NCBI GenBank assembly: GCA_946481095.1
Contig: CAMLML010000074.1
Location: 1 to 23,019 of the forward strand
Direction: 5' to 3'
Source: an uncultured Cellvibrio sp.
GTDB taxonomy: Bacteria > Pseudomonadota > Gammaproteobacteria > Pseudomonadales > Cellvibrionaceae
DNA: 23,019 bases
In this document: one piece after another, positions 7,445 through 15,454 of the stretch
Numbering within the stretch: position 1 is the first letter of the stretch
Layout of the letters: each line of letters opens with the position of its first letter
The notes under the pieces: model-generated
The model's input: only the letters and a program-made list of their open reading frames with translations
Database searches by the model: none
What the model was told of the DNA's origin: nothing
Translations under genes and position numbers: made by a program

Positions 7445-7632
7445 AGACACCTGAAAAATAACCTGGGTATTTGCAAAAAAAGTCAAAAAAACTGTCGCTA
7501 ACTCTAGCCTTTTTGGAGCGTAAAGACTAGGTTATGCACCTCTGTGAAAACAGCATATTTGCCTTGATCGGCATCTAGACCATCAATGAATAATTCCGTT
7601 CAATCCGGATATTCATACTGAGCCTTAACCTT

Positions 7633-7887
7633 ATGCATGATTTCAATCTGGTTGAACAGGATAATCCGGTAATCGAGTTGGATGCTCGTGGATTGTCTTG
7701 TCCATTGCCTTTGCTCAAGACCAAACAGGAATTGCGACATTTGGTATCGGGCCAGATGTTGAAAGTATTGGCAACTGATCGGGGATCAGTGCGTGATTTC
7801 AAGGCGTTTGCTGAAATCAGTGGAAATAAATTAATTAATCAACAGGAAGAACAGGGAATCTACATTCATTGGCTGATAAAAGTTTGA
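7633..7887 (+). CDS. tusA: TusA-family sulfurtransferase (sulfur carrier)
   Basis: This 84-residue protein has the family signature LDARGLSCPLPLLKTK, with the sulfur-accepting Cys23 in the CPxP motif. It ends in the expected beta-strand (GIYIHWLIKV). TusA relays persulfide sulfur from cysteine desulfurase, for tRNA thiolation or molybdenum cofactor maturation. YedF/SirA-like relatives share the same motif, so the exact branch is uncertain. No strong ribosome site is visible before the ATG. The stop is 15 bases before the M16 peptidase start, so the two are probably co-transcribed. Confidence 0.9.
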   Translation: MHDFNLVEQDNPVIELDARGLSCPLPLLKTKQELRHLVSGQMLKVLATDRGSVRDFKAFAEISGNKLINQQEEQGIYIHWLIKV

Positions 7888-7902
7888 GTCGGTGGTGAAT
7901 TT

Positions 7903-10824
7903 ATGAGTTTCAAGTGGTATTTTTGTTTGCTGACAAGTTTGATTTTTCCGCTACATCAATTTGCAAGTGCACAGTCTTCAGTTTCTTCCTCATTACCGGC
8001 AGAAAATTCTGTATCGAAAACGCAAGATTCTTTTGTTGAAAAAATCAATAGTGATCTGGCGAGTTTGATGGGTAATGCTGACTCGCCCTTGCCAGCGATT
8101 AATCTGCAACCGATAAAAAGTGATCAGGATAATCGCGAATATCGCTATCTGCTATTGCCCAATAAATTGCGCGTGTTGCTGGTGTCGGACGCCACTGTGG
8201 AATCCTCTGCTGCGGCAATTAATGTTGCAGTAGGTGCAAACCAGAATCCTCCTGATCGATTGGGTCTTGCCCATTTTCTTGAACATATGTTGTTTCTGGG
8301 AACAGAAAAATATCCATTGCCTGGTGAATATCAGCAATTTATTGCAGAGCATGGCGGTATGCATAACGCATCAACGGCTGCAGAAACGACTCAATTTTAT
8401 TTCACTATCAAACATAGTGCATTTGAACAAGCTCTGGACAGATTTTCACAATTTTTTGTATCGCCATTATTTAATGAAGTTTATGTGGAGCGTGAGCGTC
8501 AGGCGGTTGATGCAGAATTTTCGGCAAAATTGCGCGATGATTTTCGTCGTGAATGGGATGTGTATCGTGAATTAATGAATCCCCAACACCCGGGATCAAA
8601 ATTTGCTGTTGGCAACAACCATACATTGGCGGATGCACCAGATAATTTGGTGCGTGAGGATTTGCTGAATTTTTATCAAACTCATTACTCGGCTGAAAAA
8701 ATGACATTGGTTTTATTAAGTAACCAATCATTGCAACAGTTACAGCAGTTGGCAGAGAAAAAATTTTCGGCTATACCCTTGCGTGATACTTTCATTGAGC
8801 CAACTTATCTTCCCATGTTTGTGCCGGAATCGCTACCGGTCAGTGTTGAAATCAAACCCGAAAAACAAATTCGCCAGCTGACGTTTAGTTTTCCTGTGCC
8901 GCAATCCAGGGAATTGCTGATCAATAAACCCTACGACTATATTGCACATCTGTTGGGACATGAAAATAAGGGCAGTTTGATTTACATATTAAAAAATCTG
9001 GGTTGGGCAGAAAAATTAAGTGTGGGTCTGGCCTATCCCAGTAAAGATGATGCTTTGTTTCAGGTCAGTATTCAGTTGACTCCGGCGGGAGTGAGAACCA
9101 AAGATCAAATTGTTTCATTGCTCTTTTTTGTGTTGAAAGAAATACAATCGCATGGCATGAGTGAATGGCGTTATCAGGAATTGAAAACCATGGGTGAAAA
9201 TCAATTCCTTTACGATGAGAAAAAATCACCTGTAGAAACTGTTATTGGTTTCGCTCAAAATATGCAGGACTATCCGGTCAAGGATATTCTTCGTGGCCCC
9301 ATGACTTTCCGTAAGTTTGATGCAAAACAATTGCAGGAATGTTTTCGTCATTTGCGTCCCGATAATATGTTGATGGTGTTGACTGCGCCGGATATTCTGG
9401 CCTTGCGTTTAACGGATACTTATTCCGTTCCTTATAATGTCAGGCGATCAATTCCGGAAATTCTGAGTATCAAACCCGGCACCCGGCAACAGTTTGCGTT
9501 ACCTCAACCCAATCCGTTTATTCCGGAAAAATTATTTGTTAAAACCGGTTCCCTGCTGAATGACAGAGTGTCAAAAGTGCCGGAATTATTGGTTGATAAA
9601 AATCGCACCAGAATATGGTATTTGCAAGATCAACTGTTTAATCGTCCACAGAGCGCAATTAATTTACGTATTGTGGTGCCACCCGAGAATATAAAAGCTG
9701 AACGTTCAGCTATGAATTATTTGTTTGGCAGTATGATTCGGGATCAGTTGAATGACCTTGCTTATTTTGCAAGTTTATCCAACCTTGAATTCACTATTAC
9801 GCCGCATTCTCGTGGAGTCGATTTGCGGCTGTTGGGGTTTTCCAATCGCCAAAGCTTATTATTAAATTATGTTATTGATGCGCTGGAAAAGCCTGACTTT
9901 ACTGAAAACCAATTCACAAGAATAAAATCAGAGTTAATGCGTAACTGGGTTAACGAAGAAAAAAATTTACCCTACCAAGTGATGATAGCGCGCTTGCCTT
10001 CATTGTTGACCCACCCTGAATGGTCTTCATCACAAATGAGCTCGGCACTTGAACCAGTGACTTATGCTCAATTTTTACAATTTTCAAAACAATTTTTATG
10101 GGATGCCGAAATAGACGGGCTGATTTACGGTAATTATTTGCCGCAAGAGGCGATGAAATTATCAGCGATTATTGAGCATGGTTTGCAAACACATCAGACG
10201 GGGCGAAAAGTGTCTGATTCGATTGTGACAATTATGCCGGAAAGTTCAGTTAAGCCATGGTTGTATACGCAGACCTTGCCTCATCAGGACAAAATTGTTG
10301 CACTCTATATTCAATCGCTTTCTGCAGTGGATGCGGATATTGCGAAAATGCAATTGATTCGACAAATATTGCAACCTGAATTTTTTCATCAGTTAAGAAC
10401 AGAAAAACAGATGGGGTATGTGGTGGCCAGCATTTCCCTGCCTATCAAACAGGTAGAAGGTAACCTGTTTATTGTGCAGTCTCCCAGAGTTTCTGAAAAT
10501 GACATTGCCCGGGCAATAGATGCATTTCTGGATGAAGGGGAAGGTTTGTTCAAGGAAAATATTGAGCAGTATAAAGATTCGTTAATACAAAAGTTGAAGG
10601 AGCCACCCAGATCGATTCGCGAACAAAACGCTCGCTTTTGGGATTCCATACTCCTGGAGGATTTCCTGTTCAATCGCCGTCAGCGCTTGGTAGATGAATT
10701 ACAGAGGCTGTCTACTGAAGAATTAATCGAGTATTACCAACAAGTATTCCTGAATAAAAATCGTCGCTTGTGGATGTCTTCCGATGTTTTAAAAAATGAA
10801 CAAGGATTTCAGCCCGTCCTTTAA
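7903..10824 (+). CDS. M16 family zinc peptidase (insulinase/pitrilysin type), exported
   Basis: This 973-residue protein has a signal peptide (MSFKWYFCLLTSLIFPLHQFASA) and so is probably periplasmic. The inverted zinc motif HFLEH is at residues 124-128 (LAHFLEHMLFLGTEKYP), and the distal zinc ligand is probably Glu205 in ERERQAVDAEFSAKLRDDFRREW, about 77 residues on as in active M16 enzymes. The size and the C-terminal RTEKQMGYVVASISLPI block fit the large single-chain protease III (PtrA) type, which degrades peptides and small proteins inside a closed chamber. GGTGG upstream of the ATG supports the start. It follows tusA closely. A hairpin 49 bases after the stop may end the transcript. Confidence 0.93.
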   Translation: MSFKWYFCLLTSLIFPLHQFASAQSSVSSSLPAENSVSKTQDSFVEKINSDLASLMGNADSPLPAINLQPIKSDQDNREYRYLLLPNKLRVLLVSDATVESSAAAINVAVGANQNPPDRLGLAHFLEHMLFLGTEKYPLPGEYQQFIAEHGGMHNASTAAETTQFYFTIKHSAFEQALDRFSQFFVSPLFNEVYVERERQAVDAEFSAKLRDDFRREWDVYRELMNPQHPGSKFAVGNNHTLADAPDNLVREDLLNFYQTHYSAEKMTLVLLSNQSLQQLQQLAEKKFSAIPLRDTFIEPTYLPMFVPESLPVSVEIKPEKQIRQLTFSFPVPQSRELLINKPYDYIAHLLGHENKGSLIYILKNLGWAEKLSVGLAYPSKDDALFQVSIQLTPAGVRTKDQIVSLLFFVLKEIQSHGMSEWRYQELKTMGENQFLYDEKKSPVETVIGFAQNMQDYPVKDILRGPMTFRKFDAKQLQECFRHLRPDNMLMVLTAPDILALRLTDTYSVPYNVRRSIPEILSIKPGTRQQFALPQPNPFIPEKLFVKTGSLLNDRVSKVPELLVDKNRTRIWYLQDQLFNRPQSAINLRIVVPPENIKAERSAMNYLFGSMIRDQLNDLAYFASLSNLEFTITPHSRGVDLRLLGFSNRQSLLLNYVIDALEKPDFTENQFTRIKSELMRNWVNEEKNLPYQVMIARLPSLLTHPEWSSSQMSSALEPVTYAQFLQFSKQFLWDAEIDGLIYGNYLPQEAMKLSAIIEHGLQTHQTGRKVSDSIVTIMPESSVKPWLYTQTLPHQDKIVALYIQSLSAVDADIAKMQLIRQILQPEFFHQLRTEKQMGYVVASISLPIKQVEGNLFIVQSPRVSENDIARAIDAFLDEGEGLFKENIEQYKDSLIQKLKEPPRSIREQNARFWDSILLEDFLFNRRQRLVDELQRLSTEELIEYYQQVFLNKNRRLWMSSDVLKNEQGFQPVL

Positions 10825-10872
10825 TTTGGCACAAAAAGTCTACTCAATCACAAAAATAGAAAGCTGTTTTTT

Positions 10873-10900
10873 TAACCCTTTATTATTCAGGGTTATTTTA
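10873..10900 (+). terminator. possible terminator after the M16 peptidase gene
   Basis: TAACCCT (10873-10879) pairs with AGGGTTA (10889-10895) around a 9-base loop, followed by TTTTA. The stem is short and AT-rich, so it would be weak. Confidence 0.35.
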
Positions 10901-11038
10901 TTAACCTTCCTTCCTCTATTGCTCTACAACAGCCTCCGAGTAAATTCAGTTATCTCTTTTTGTTTTTTGTTCATCTTCATTTCGGACCAGGAAGTGTTGT
11001 TTGTTTTATTGGGATTTTATTCGTTGGGAGAAAAAAAT

Positions 11039-11581
11039 ATGCACCAATATGATTTAGCTGGACTGGAAGCCAGTTTGAAAACCCTGGATGGATTTGAAAA
11101 TGTCATGAAACCATTTCTTTTTTTCTTTGGCAGACCTAAAACAGGGCACGAAATTTGGACCAAGTCCCTGGTTAAACGTGCGTTTATGAATCATAAAATA
11201 GCGGATCTGCGGGTAAAGGATCGTGATGGTGCAGGTCAGTTTTATCAAATCTATGCGTTTAGTACAAAACGTACACTTTCTTCTGACGATTTGTCTGAAC
11301 TGCGTCAGCAAGCCAAACGATTTTCCGTTGATACTGTGAAACGTGAATCCAATGGTTTGAATTTGTTGTCCCAGTTTAAACAGTTTCTGTTTGATGGCCC
11401 CGAAGCCAGAGAAATTATGCGGATGAGTCAGCCCAAGTCAGGATTATTTGTTTATCCCATGGCCACAGGAAATAAAATTACCCATTATCCAGTCGTTTTA
11501 TACACTTATTCCGCAGGCGTGCATCGCTATTTTCCAGTGGATGCAAAAGATATTAATCAGTATTTGGAATTGGAAGTATAA
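11039..11581 (+). CDS. hypothetical protein, 180 residues
   Basis: I do not recognise this protein. It has no signal peptide or obvious membrane span and looks like a soluble mixed alpha/beta protein. Visible features are LKTLDGFENVMKPFLFFFGRP near the N-terminus, a charged middle, and a Tyr-rich end (YPVVLYTYSAGVHRYFPVDA). The ATG at 11039 has GGAG 8 bases upstream. An open frame continues back to 10796 but overlaps the M16 gene and reads low-complexity hydrophobic sequence without a ribosome site, so I reject the longer form. The 214-base gap before it, with a possible terminator, suggests its own promoter, though none is clear. A strong bidirectional terminator follows directly. Confidence 0.78.
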   Translation: MHQYDLAGLEASLKTLDGFENVMKPFLFFFGRPKTGHEIWTKSLVKRAFMNHKIADLRVKDRDGAGQFYQIYAFSTKRTLSSDDLSELRQQAKRFSVDTVKRESNGLNLLSQFKQFLFDGPEAREIMRMSQPKSGLFVYPMATGNKITHYPVVLYTYSAGVHRYFPVDAKDINQYLELEV

Positions 11582-11609
11582 AAAAACCCGAAGTGATTCG
11601 GGTTTTTTT
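11581..11609. terminator. bidirectional intrinsic terminator
   Basis: AAAAAACCCGAA (11581-11592) and TTCGGGTTTTTT (11597-11608) form a perfect 12-base stem with a GTGA loop, with runs of A and T on both sides. It can stop the 180-residue gene on the plus strand and the purM-purN-DUF3108-slyD operon on the minus strand. Confidence 0.92.
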
Positions 11610-11630
11610 ATTGCGGTGTTAGCGGTGTTA

Positions 11631-12113
11631 TCAGTGATGGTGACCACCGGCTCCGTGAGCATGTCCATGATGAAGTTCATCTTCAGTTGCGCTACGCACA
11701 TCAGTAATTTCTACAGCGAAGTTTAAATCAACACCGGCCAGGGGATGATTGCCGTCGATAGTAACTGTATCACCTTCCACTTTAGTTACGGTCACTACCT
11801 GCATACCGTGTTCGGTTTCAGCATGAAACTCCATGCCAACTTCAATTTTATCGATTCCGCTGAACATGCTTGAAGGTAATTCCTGGATCAGGCCGTCATC
11901 GCGCAATCCGTAAGCTTGTGCCGCAGGAACCGCAACATTTAATTTGTCGCCAGCAATTTTCCCCAATAAAGCAGATTCAAGGCCGGGAATAATATTACCC
12001 GCACCGTGCAGATAACTTAAAGGTTCATGACCTTCTGATGAATCAAGCGTTTTGCCGCTGCTATCGGTCAATGTGTAGTGGAAGCTGGCAACGCAGTCGT
12101 TAGTGATATTCAT
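11631..12113 (-). CDS. slyD: SlyD-like FKBP-type peptidyl-prolyl cis-trans isomerase
   Basis: This 160-residue cytoplasmic protein speeds proline isomerisation and acts as a folding chaperone. The FKBP part is split: DCVASFHYTLTDSSGKTLDSS and IIPGLESALLGKIAGDK on one side, and HPLAGVDLNFAVEITDV on the other, with the SlyD insert-in-flap domain between (about residues 70-125). The C-terminus is His-rich (HHGHAHGAGGHHH), much shorter than in E. coli SlyD but enough to bind nickel. AGG lies 9 bases before the ATG. It is the last gene of the purM operon, 21 bases after the DUF3108 gene, and just ahead of the shared terminator. Confidence 0.93.
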   Translation of the reverse strand: MNITNDCVASFHYTLTDSSGKTLDSSEGHEPLSYLHGAGNIIPGLESALLGKIAGDKLNVAVPAAQAYGLRDDGLIQELPSSMFSGIDKIEVGMEFHAETEHGMQVVTVTKVEGDTVTIDGNHPLAGVDLNFAVEITDVRSATEDELHHGHAHGAGGHHH

Positions 12114-12134
12114 AAAAAAACCTATAGTTGTGGA

Positions 12135-12875
12135 TTAAAATGTTTCAATATTTTTGCCATTTATTTTGGCTTGTGTAATATAAATAGTGTAGGCCTTTCC
12201 GCCTTCTTCCTGTTGCAAACGTACTAATAAATAATGCCAGTCAGGTGCAACCCATGCGTAGGTGACACGTTTGTTGTTGCTGCGACTGCGTTTTACTTTG
12301 ATGGCATTTACTTTGCCCAAGGGTGTTTCCAATAATTCTTCACCCATTACCTCAAAACTGTATTCCTTTAATTCGCCGCCATCGGCAATTTGATAAGTAA
12401 ATTTTTTCTTGCCTGCGCGCAACTCTTGCGCCAATTGAATCTGGTAACTGAGTTTGTCTTGTACCTGATCCACAATATTCATTTGCCAGCGGGAATTATC
12501 AACGTTATTTAAAACGGATTTTTCCAACCAATTAAAACTTAAATTCGCATCGCGTTTTTTCCCAAGGCCACGACGTTTGTATACGTAATGCAAGGGTTGA
12601 ATGATTTTTTTATCGGCCAACCATTGCATACGGCTGGTTTCAGTGATGCTGCCAATCATGCTCTCGGCTTTAAATAACAAATCGAATTGATTGTTGCCCA
12701 AATCGGTTAAACGGTTGGTCACTGTGACATTAAAGCCATAGAGTTTGGCTTTGTATAAATTATCGAAGGTGACCGGCGCAGTTGAGGTCTTTTTGTTATC
12801 GGCAATTGCTGATAAAGCCAATACAAACGAAAACAACACACAAATTAAATTAGGCATACAAATTAAATTGCGCAT
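12135..12875 (-). CDS. DUF3108 domain-containing exported protein
   Basis: This 246-residue protein has a signal peptide (MRNLICMPNLICVLFSFVLALSAIA) and a DUF3108 body: LYKAKLYGFNVTVTNRLTDL, a central SRMQWLADKKIIQPLHYVYKR block, and the C-terminal ETPLGKVNAIKVKRSR followed by YAWVAPDWHYLLVRLQQEE. DUF3108 proteins are beta-rich envelope proteins of unknown function, commonly found next to purN in gammaproteobacteria. I prefer the ATG at 12875, which has AAGGA 5 bases upstream and leaves 13 bases after purN. The ATG at 12899 overlaps purN by 11 bases with a weak site. The link to purine synthesis is positional only. Confidence 0.85.
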   Translation of the reverse strand: MRNLICMPNLICVLFSFVLALSAIADNKKTSTAPVTFDNLYKAKLYGFNVTVTNRLTDLGNNQFDLLFKAESMIGSITETSRMQWLADKKIIQPLHYVYKRRGLGKKRDANLSFNWLEKSVLNNVDNSRWQMNIVDQVQDKLSYQIQLAQELRAGKKKFTYQIADGGELKEYSFEVMGEELLETPLGKVNAIKVKRSRSNNKRVTYAWVAPDWHYLLVRLQQEEGGKAYTIYITQAKINGKNIETF

Positions 12876-12888
12876 AAAGTTCCTTGAA

Positions 12889-13548
12889 TTAATGCTCATG
12901 ACTTTCTATCAGATAGCCATGTTCCGGCAAAAGTTCATTGTCCAGATACGCACGATTGTTTTTCATCACCAATCGACCTTCAGCAAACCACTTCACGGCC
13001 AAAGGATAAATAATATGTTCCTGACGTTGAACACGTTTTGCCAATGAACTTGCATCATCACCCTTGATAATAGGCACGCTGGCTTGTATTGCGCTTGGGC
13101 CTCCATCCAATTCGGCAGTAACAAAATGTACTGTCACTCCATGGTGTGTTTCCCTGGCATCCAGTGCGCGTTGATGCGTGTGCAGCCCCTGAAATTTTGG
13201 TAACAGGGACGGATGAATATTCAACATCCTGCCCAAATAATGCTGTGTAAATTGTGGCGTTAAAATTCTCATGAAACCTGCAAGCACAACTAAATCCGGC
13301 GAATAATCATCAATCGCTTGCATTAATTGCTGATCAAATGTTTCGCGATTGGCAAACGCTTTGTGATCCAGCAACAGCGTTGGAATATTCGCTTGTGCTG
13401 CACGCGTCAAACCAAAAACATCAGGTCGATTACTGATAACGGCGACTATCTCAACCGGTAAGTCGCCTGCTTGTTGTCCATCGATCAAGGCTTGTAGATT
13501 ACTGCCGCTGCCTGAAATCAACACCACAACGCGAATATTTTTTGTCAT
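12889..13548 (-). CDS. purN: phosphoribosylglycinamide formyltransferase 1 (GART)
   Basis: PurN transfers a formyl group from 10-formyltetrahydrofolate to GAR, the third step of purine synthesis. The 219-residue protein has the phosphate-binding VLISGSGSNLQALI at the N-terminus, the folate-binding VLAGFMRIL, and the catalytic set Asn110, His112 (NIHPSLLPKFQGLHTH) and Asp148 (VTAELDGGP), matching E. coli Asn106/His108/Asp144 with a shift of four. Length is normal for the family. Its ATG overlaps the purM stop in TAATG, so translation is probably coupled. Confidence 0.97.
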   Translation of the reverse strand: MTKNIRVVVLISGSGSNLQALIDGQQAGDLPVEIVAVISNRPDVFGLTRAAQANIPTLLLDHKAFANRETFDQQLMQAIDDYSPDLVVLAGFMRILTPQFTQHYLGRMLNIHPSLLPKFQGLHTHQRALDARETHHGVTVHFVTAELDGGPSAIQASVPIIKGDDASSLAKRVQRQEHIIYPLAVKWFAEGRLVMKNNRAYLDNELLPEHGYLIESHEH

Positions 13549-14594
13549 TACAAACCTTGCAAATCCACTTGATGTTCGCCTGTTTGTGCATCGGCAATCT
13601 GGCCAATCACAAATGCATTTTCACCGGCTGCGCGCAAAATATTCAGCGCATTATCTTTTTCGGATGCGGGCACCGCGATCACCATGCCCACACCACAGTT
13701 AAAGGTGCGATACATCTCGCGAATTTGTACGTTGCCGGCTTGTTGTAACCATTGGAATACGGGCGGGAAAGTCCAGCTTTTGGTATTGATTACTGCTTTG
13801 CAATTTTCTGGTAATACCCGTGGGATATTTTCGGTCAGGCCGCCACCGGTGATGTGTGCCATGGCATTTACTTTTGATTCGGCAATTAATTTCAAAACGG
13901 ATTTCACGTAAATGCGGGTCGGCGCCATCAATGCATCTGCAAGCGGTTTGCCACCGCAGTTTTGATTGAGATCCGCCTTGCTGACTTCAATAATTTTGCG
14001 CACCAATGAATAGCCATTGGAGTGCGGGCCGCTGGAGGTGAGGGCGATCAGCACATCGCCGGATTTTACTTTGCTGCCATCAATAATTTCCGATTTCTCG
14101 ACAATACCAACGCAAAATCCAGCCAAATCGTAATCTTCACCTTCATACATGCCAGGCATTTCGGCCGTTTCACCGCCTACCAATGCACAACCTGAAAGTT
14201 CGCAACCATCGCCAATACCGGATACCACTGCTGCTGCGACATCGACATTCAATTTTCCGGTGGCGTAGTAATCAAGGAAAAACAAAGGTTCGGCACCTGT
14301 GACGACCAAATCATTCACGCACATGGCCACCAGGTCTATACCGATGGTGTCGTGTTTTTGCAGGGTCATGGCCAGACGCAGTTTGGTGCCCACGCCGTCA
14401 GTCCCTGAAACCATTACCGGTTCGCGATATTTCTTGGGAATTTCACACAAAGCCGCGAATCCCCCCAATCCCCCCATCACTTCCGGGCGGCTGGTGCGCC
14501 TGGCAACACTTTTGATGCGCTGCACCAAAGCATCACCGGCCTCAATGTCTACTCCGGCATCTTTATAACTCAGGGATGGTGTGTTCTGGCTCAT
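13548..14594 (-). CDS. purM: phosphoribosylformylglycinamidine cyclo-ligase (AIR synthetase)
   Basis: PurM closes the imidazole ring of AIR from FGAM and ATP, the fifth step of purine synthesis. The 348-residue protein carries family blocks [70 protein letters not shown] and [17 protein letters not shown], followed by [16 protein letters not shown]. Length and motifs are complete. It heads an operon with purN (1-base overlap), DUF3108 and slyD on the minus strand. A candidate extended -10 promoter lies about 43 bases upstream; no clear PurR-type operator is seen. Confidence 0.97.
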   Translation of the reverse strand: MSQNTPSLSYKDAGVDIEAGDALVQRIKSVARRTSRPEVMGGLGGFAALCEIPKKYREPVMVSGTDGVGTKLRLAMTLQKHDTIGIDLVAMCVNDLVVTGAEPLFFLDYYATGKLNVDVAAAVVSGIGDGCELSGCALVGGETAEMPGMYEGEDYDLAGFCVGIVEKSEIIDGSKVKSGDVLIALTSSGPHSNGYSLVRKIIEVSKADLNQNCGGKPLADALMAPTRIYVKSVLKLIAESKVNAMAHITGGGLTENIPRVLPENCKAVINTKSWTFPPVFQWLQQAGNVQIREMYRTFNCGVGMVIAVPASEKDNALNILRAAGENAFVIGQIADAQTGEHQVDLQGL

Positions 14595-14636
14595 AGGGAT
14601 GGGTTCTCGCAGGGTCAGGATTCAAAAAAGGTCGCC

Positions 14637-14645
14637 ATTCTAGCA
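14637..14645 (-). promoter_or_regulatory. candidate extended -10 promoter for the purM operon
   Basis: On the minus strand the sequence reads TGCTAGAAT, an extended -10 (TGn plus TAGAAT) about 43 bases before the purM ATG. No good -35 hexamer stands at the right spacing, which extended -10 promoters can tolerate. Confidence 0.4.
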
Positions 14646-14664
14646 GGGCAAGCAGGGGAATTCA

Positions 14665-14682
14665 CGGAAAGATGCCTTTCCG
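14665..14682. promoter_or_regulatory. perfect 18-base dyad upstream of purM
   Basis: CGGAAAG and CTTTCCG are perfect 7-base arms around ATGC. The site lies about 20 bases upstream of the candidate purM -10, where an operator could act. On the plus strand it is followed by GTTTT, so it could instead be the remains of a terminator. Confidence 0.4.
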
Positions 14683-14727
14683 GTTTTGCCAATAGCAATT
14701 GGGGTATTGCTGCTTATACTTGCATAA

Positions 14728-14869
14728 ATTGGCATTTGTTATCGTCACAAAAAATTATTTATTGGATTTTGTCATTATTGCTTCGGGCAGGGTAATGGCG
14801 AGCAGTTTGGGTGCAGTACCCGCCAAAGCCAATCAGGTCTTGCAAATTGCTTACAAAAACAGCAAGTGA
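14728..14869 (+). pseudogene. decayed fragment of a sensor histidine kinase gene
   Basis: Two blocks match the intact kinase gene at 19910-21841. The first (14728-14771) reads IGICYRHKK, then after a one-base shift IIYWIL, against IGICYHHKKIIHWIL from the end of the kinase PAS domain (21074-21119). The second (about 14792-14869) reads VMASSLGAVPAKANQVLQIAYKNSK and stops, against the kinase segment from MVTAGSLGEVPAK to YKNSQ. Over 48 bases (14816-14863 versus 21260-21307) I count 41 identities. The roughly 100 bases between the blocks in the intact gene, which encode the phospho-accepting His, are deleted. This is a dead relic of a paralogous or duplicated kinase. Confidence 0.85.
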
Positions 14870-14929
14870 TTGAGTGTGGCAATCGTCAAAGTAAAGTATG
14901 CGCAATTATTTTTTACGAGGAAAAAATCA

Positions 14930-15385
14930 ATGAAAAAAATAAAAATAGATCATAAATTTTATGAACAAATTCAGTTTGATATTGATCGGATCGATAGGAA
15001 AGCCGACTTATATAGAGCCTACTATTATACGCTTAGAATAATTTTCATTATTCTTGCATCTGCAATTACAGTTTTGTCTGGCATGAAAGGTCTTTGTGAG
15101 AATTTTGTATTAAATTCTGTGCTTGTTCTTGGTGCTGCTTCTACAGCAGCTACTGCGCTGGATACACTATTCCAACTTGAAACAAAGAAAAATACATACA
15201 GGTTAATGCTTGTTGAGCTGAGAGAAATACGAAGTGAGTTTATCTTCTACTACGAGCACAGAAAAACTGAACTTGATGCACTTATGAAGGAAAAATTATT
15301 CCCGAAATACCAATCTATAATGGCATATTCAAAATCTTTGCTTGATAGAGAAAACGAGAATCAAGCGCCTGAGCAACAGCCGTAA
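14930..15385 (+). CDS. two-transmembrane protein, SLATT/DUF4231-like
   Basis: This 151-residue membrane protein has a charged N-terminal helix, a first membrane span at about residues 35-52 (LRIIFIILASAITVLSGM), a short loop, a second span at about 60-81 (FVLNSVLVLGAASTAATALD) and a long charged helical C-terminus. This layout, with TKKNTYRLMLVELREIRSEF after the second span, resembles SLATT domains (2TM effectors of nucleotide-sensing defence systems) and DUF4231. The assignment is by pattern only, and no SMODS nucleotidyltransferase or SLOG gene lies beside it. The ATG at 14930 has GAGG 9 bases upstream; a longer frame from 14870 starts in the kinase relic and is unlikely. Confidence 0.72.
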   Translation: MKKIKIDHKFYEQIQFDIDRIDRKADLYRAYYYTLRIIFIILASAITVLSGMKGLCENFVLNSVLVLGAASTAATALDTLFQLETKKNTYRLMLVELREIRSEFIFYYEHRKTELDALMKEKLFPKYQSIMAYSKSLLDRENENQAPEQQP

Positions 15386-15400
15386 CAAATTTGCAAACAG

Positions 15401-15429
15401 ACCAGCCTCCGGCTTAACGAGAGGCTGGT
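15401..15429. terminator. hairpin between convergent genes
   Basis: ACCAGCCTC (15401-15409) and GAGGCTGGT (15421-15429) are perfect 9-base arms around an 11-base loop. There is no strong T run on the plus side; on the minus strand CTGTTTGCAAATTT follows. It lies between the convergent SLATT-like and DUF1552 genes, fitting a shared terminator. Confidence 0.6.
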
Positions 15430-15454
15430 TATATGGCGTAGATCCCATCCCGTA

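Noticed and set aside
7481..7486. TTGACT on the minus strand as the -35 of the bepA promoter
   Set aside because: No acceptable -10 stands at 16-18 bases, so I did not list it.
10796..11038. N-terminal extension of the 180-residue gene
   Set aside because: It overlaps the M16 coding end by 29 bases, is low-complexity hydrophobic sequence, and a good ribosome site precedes the ATG at 11039.
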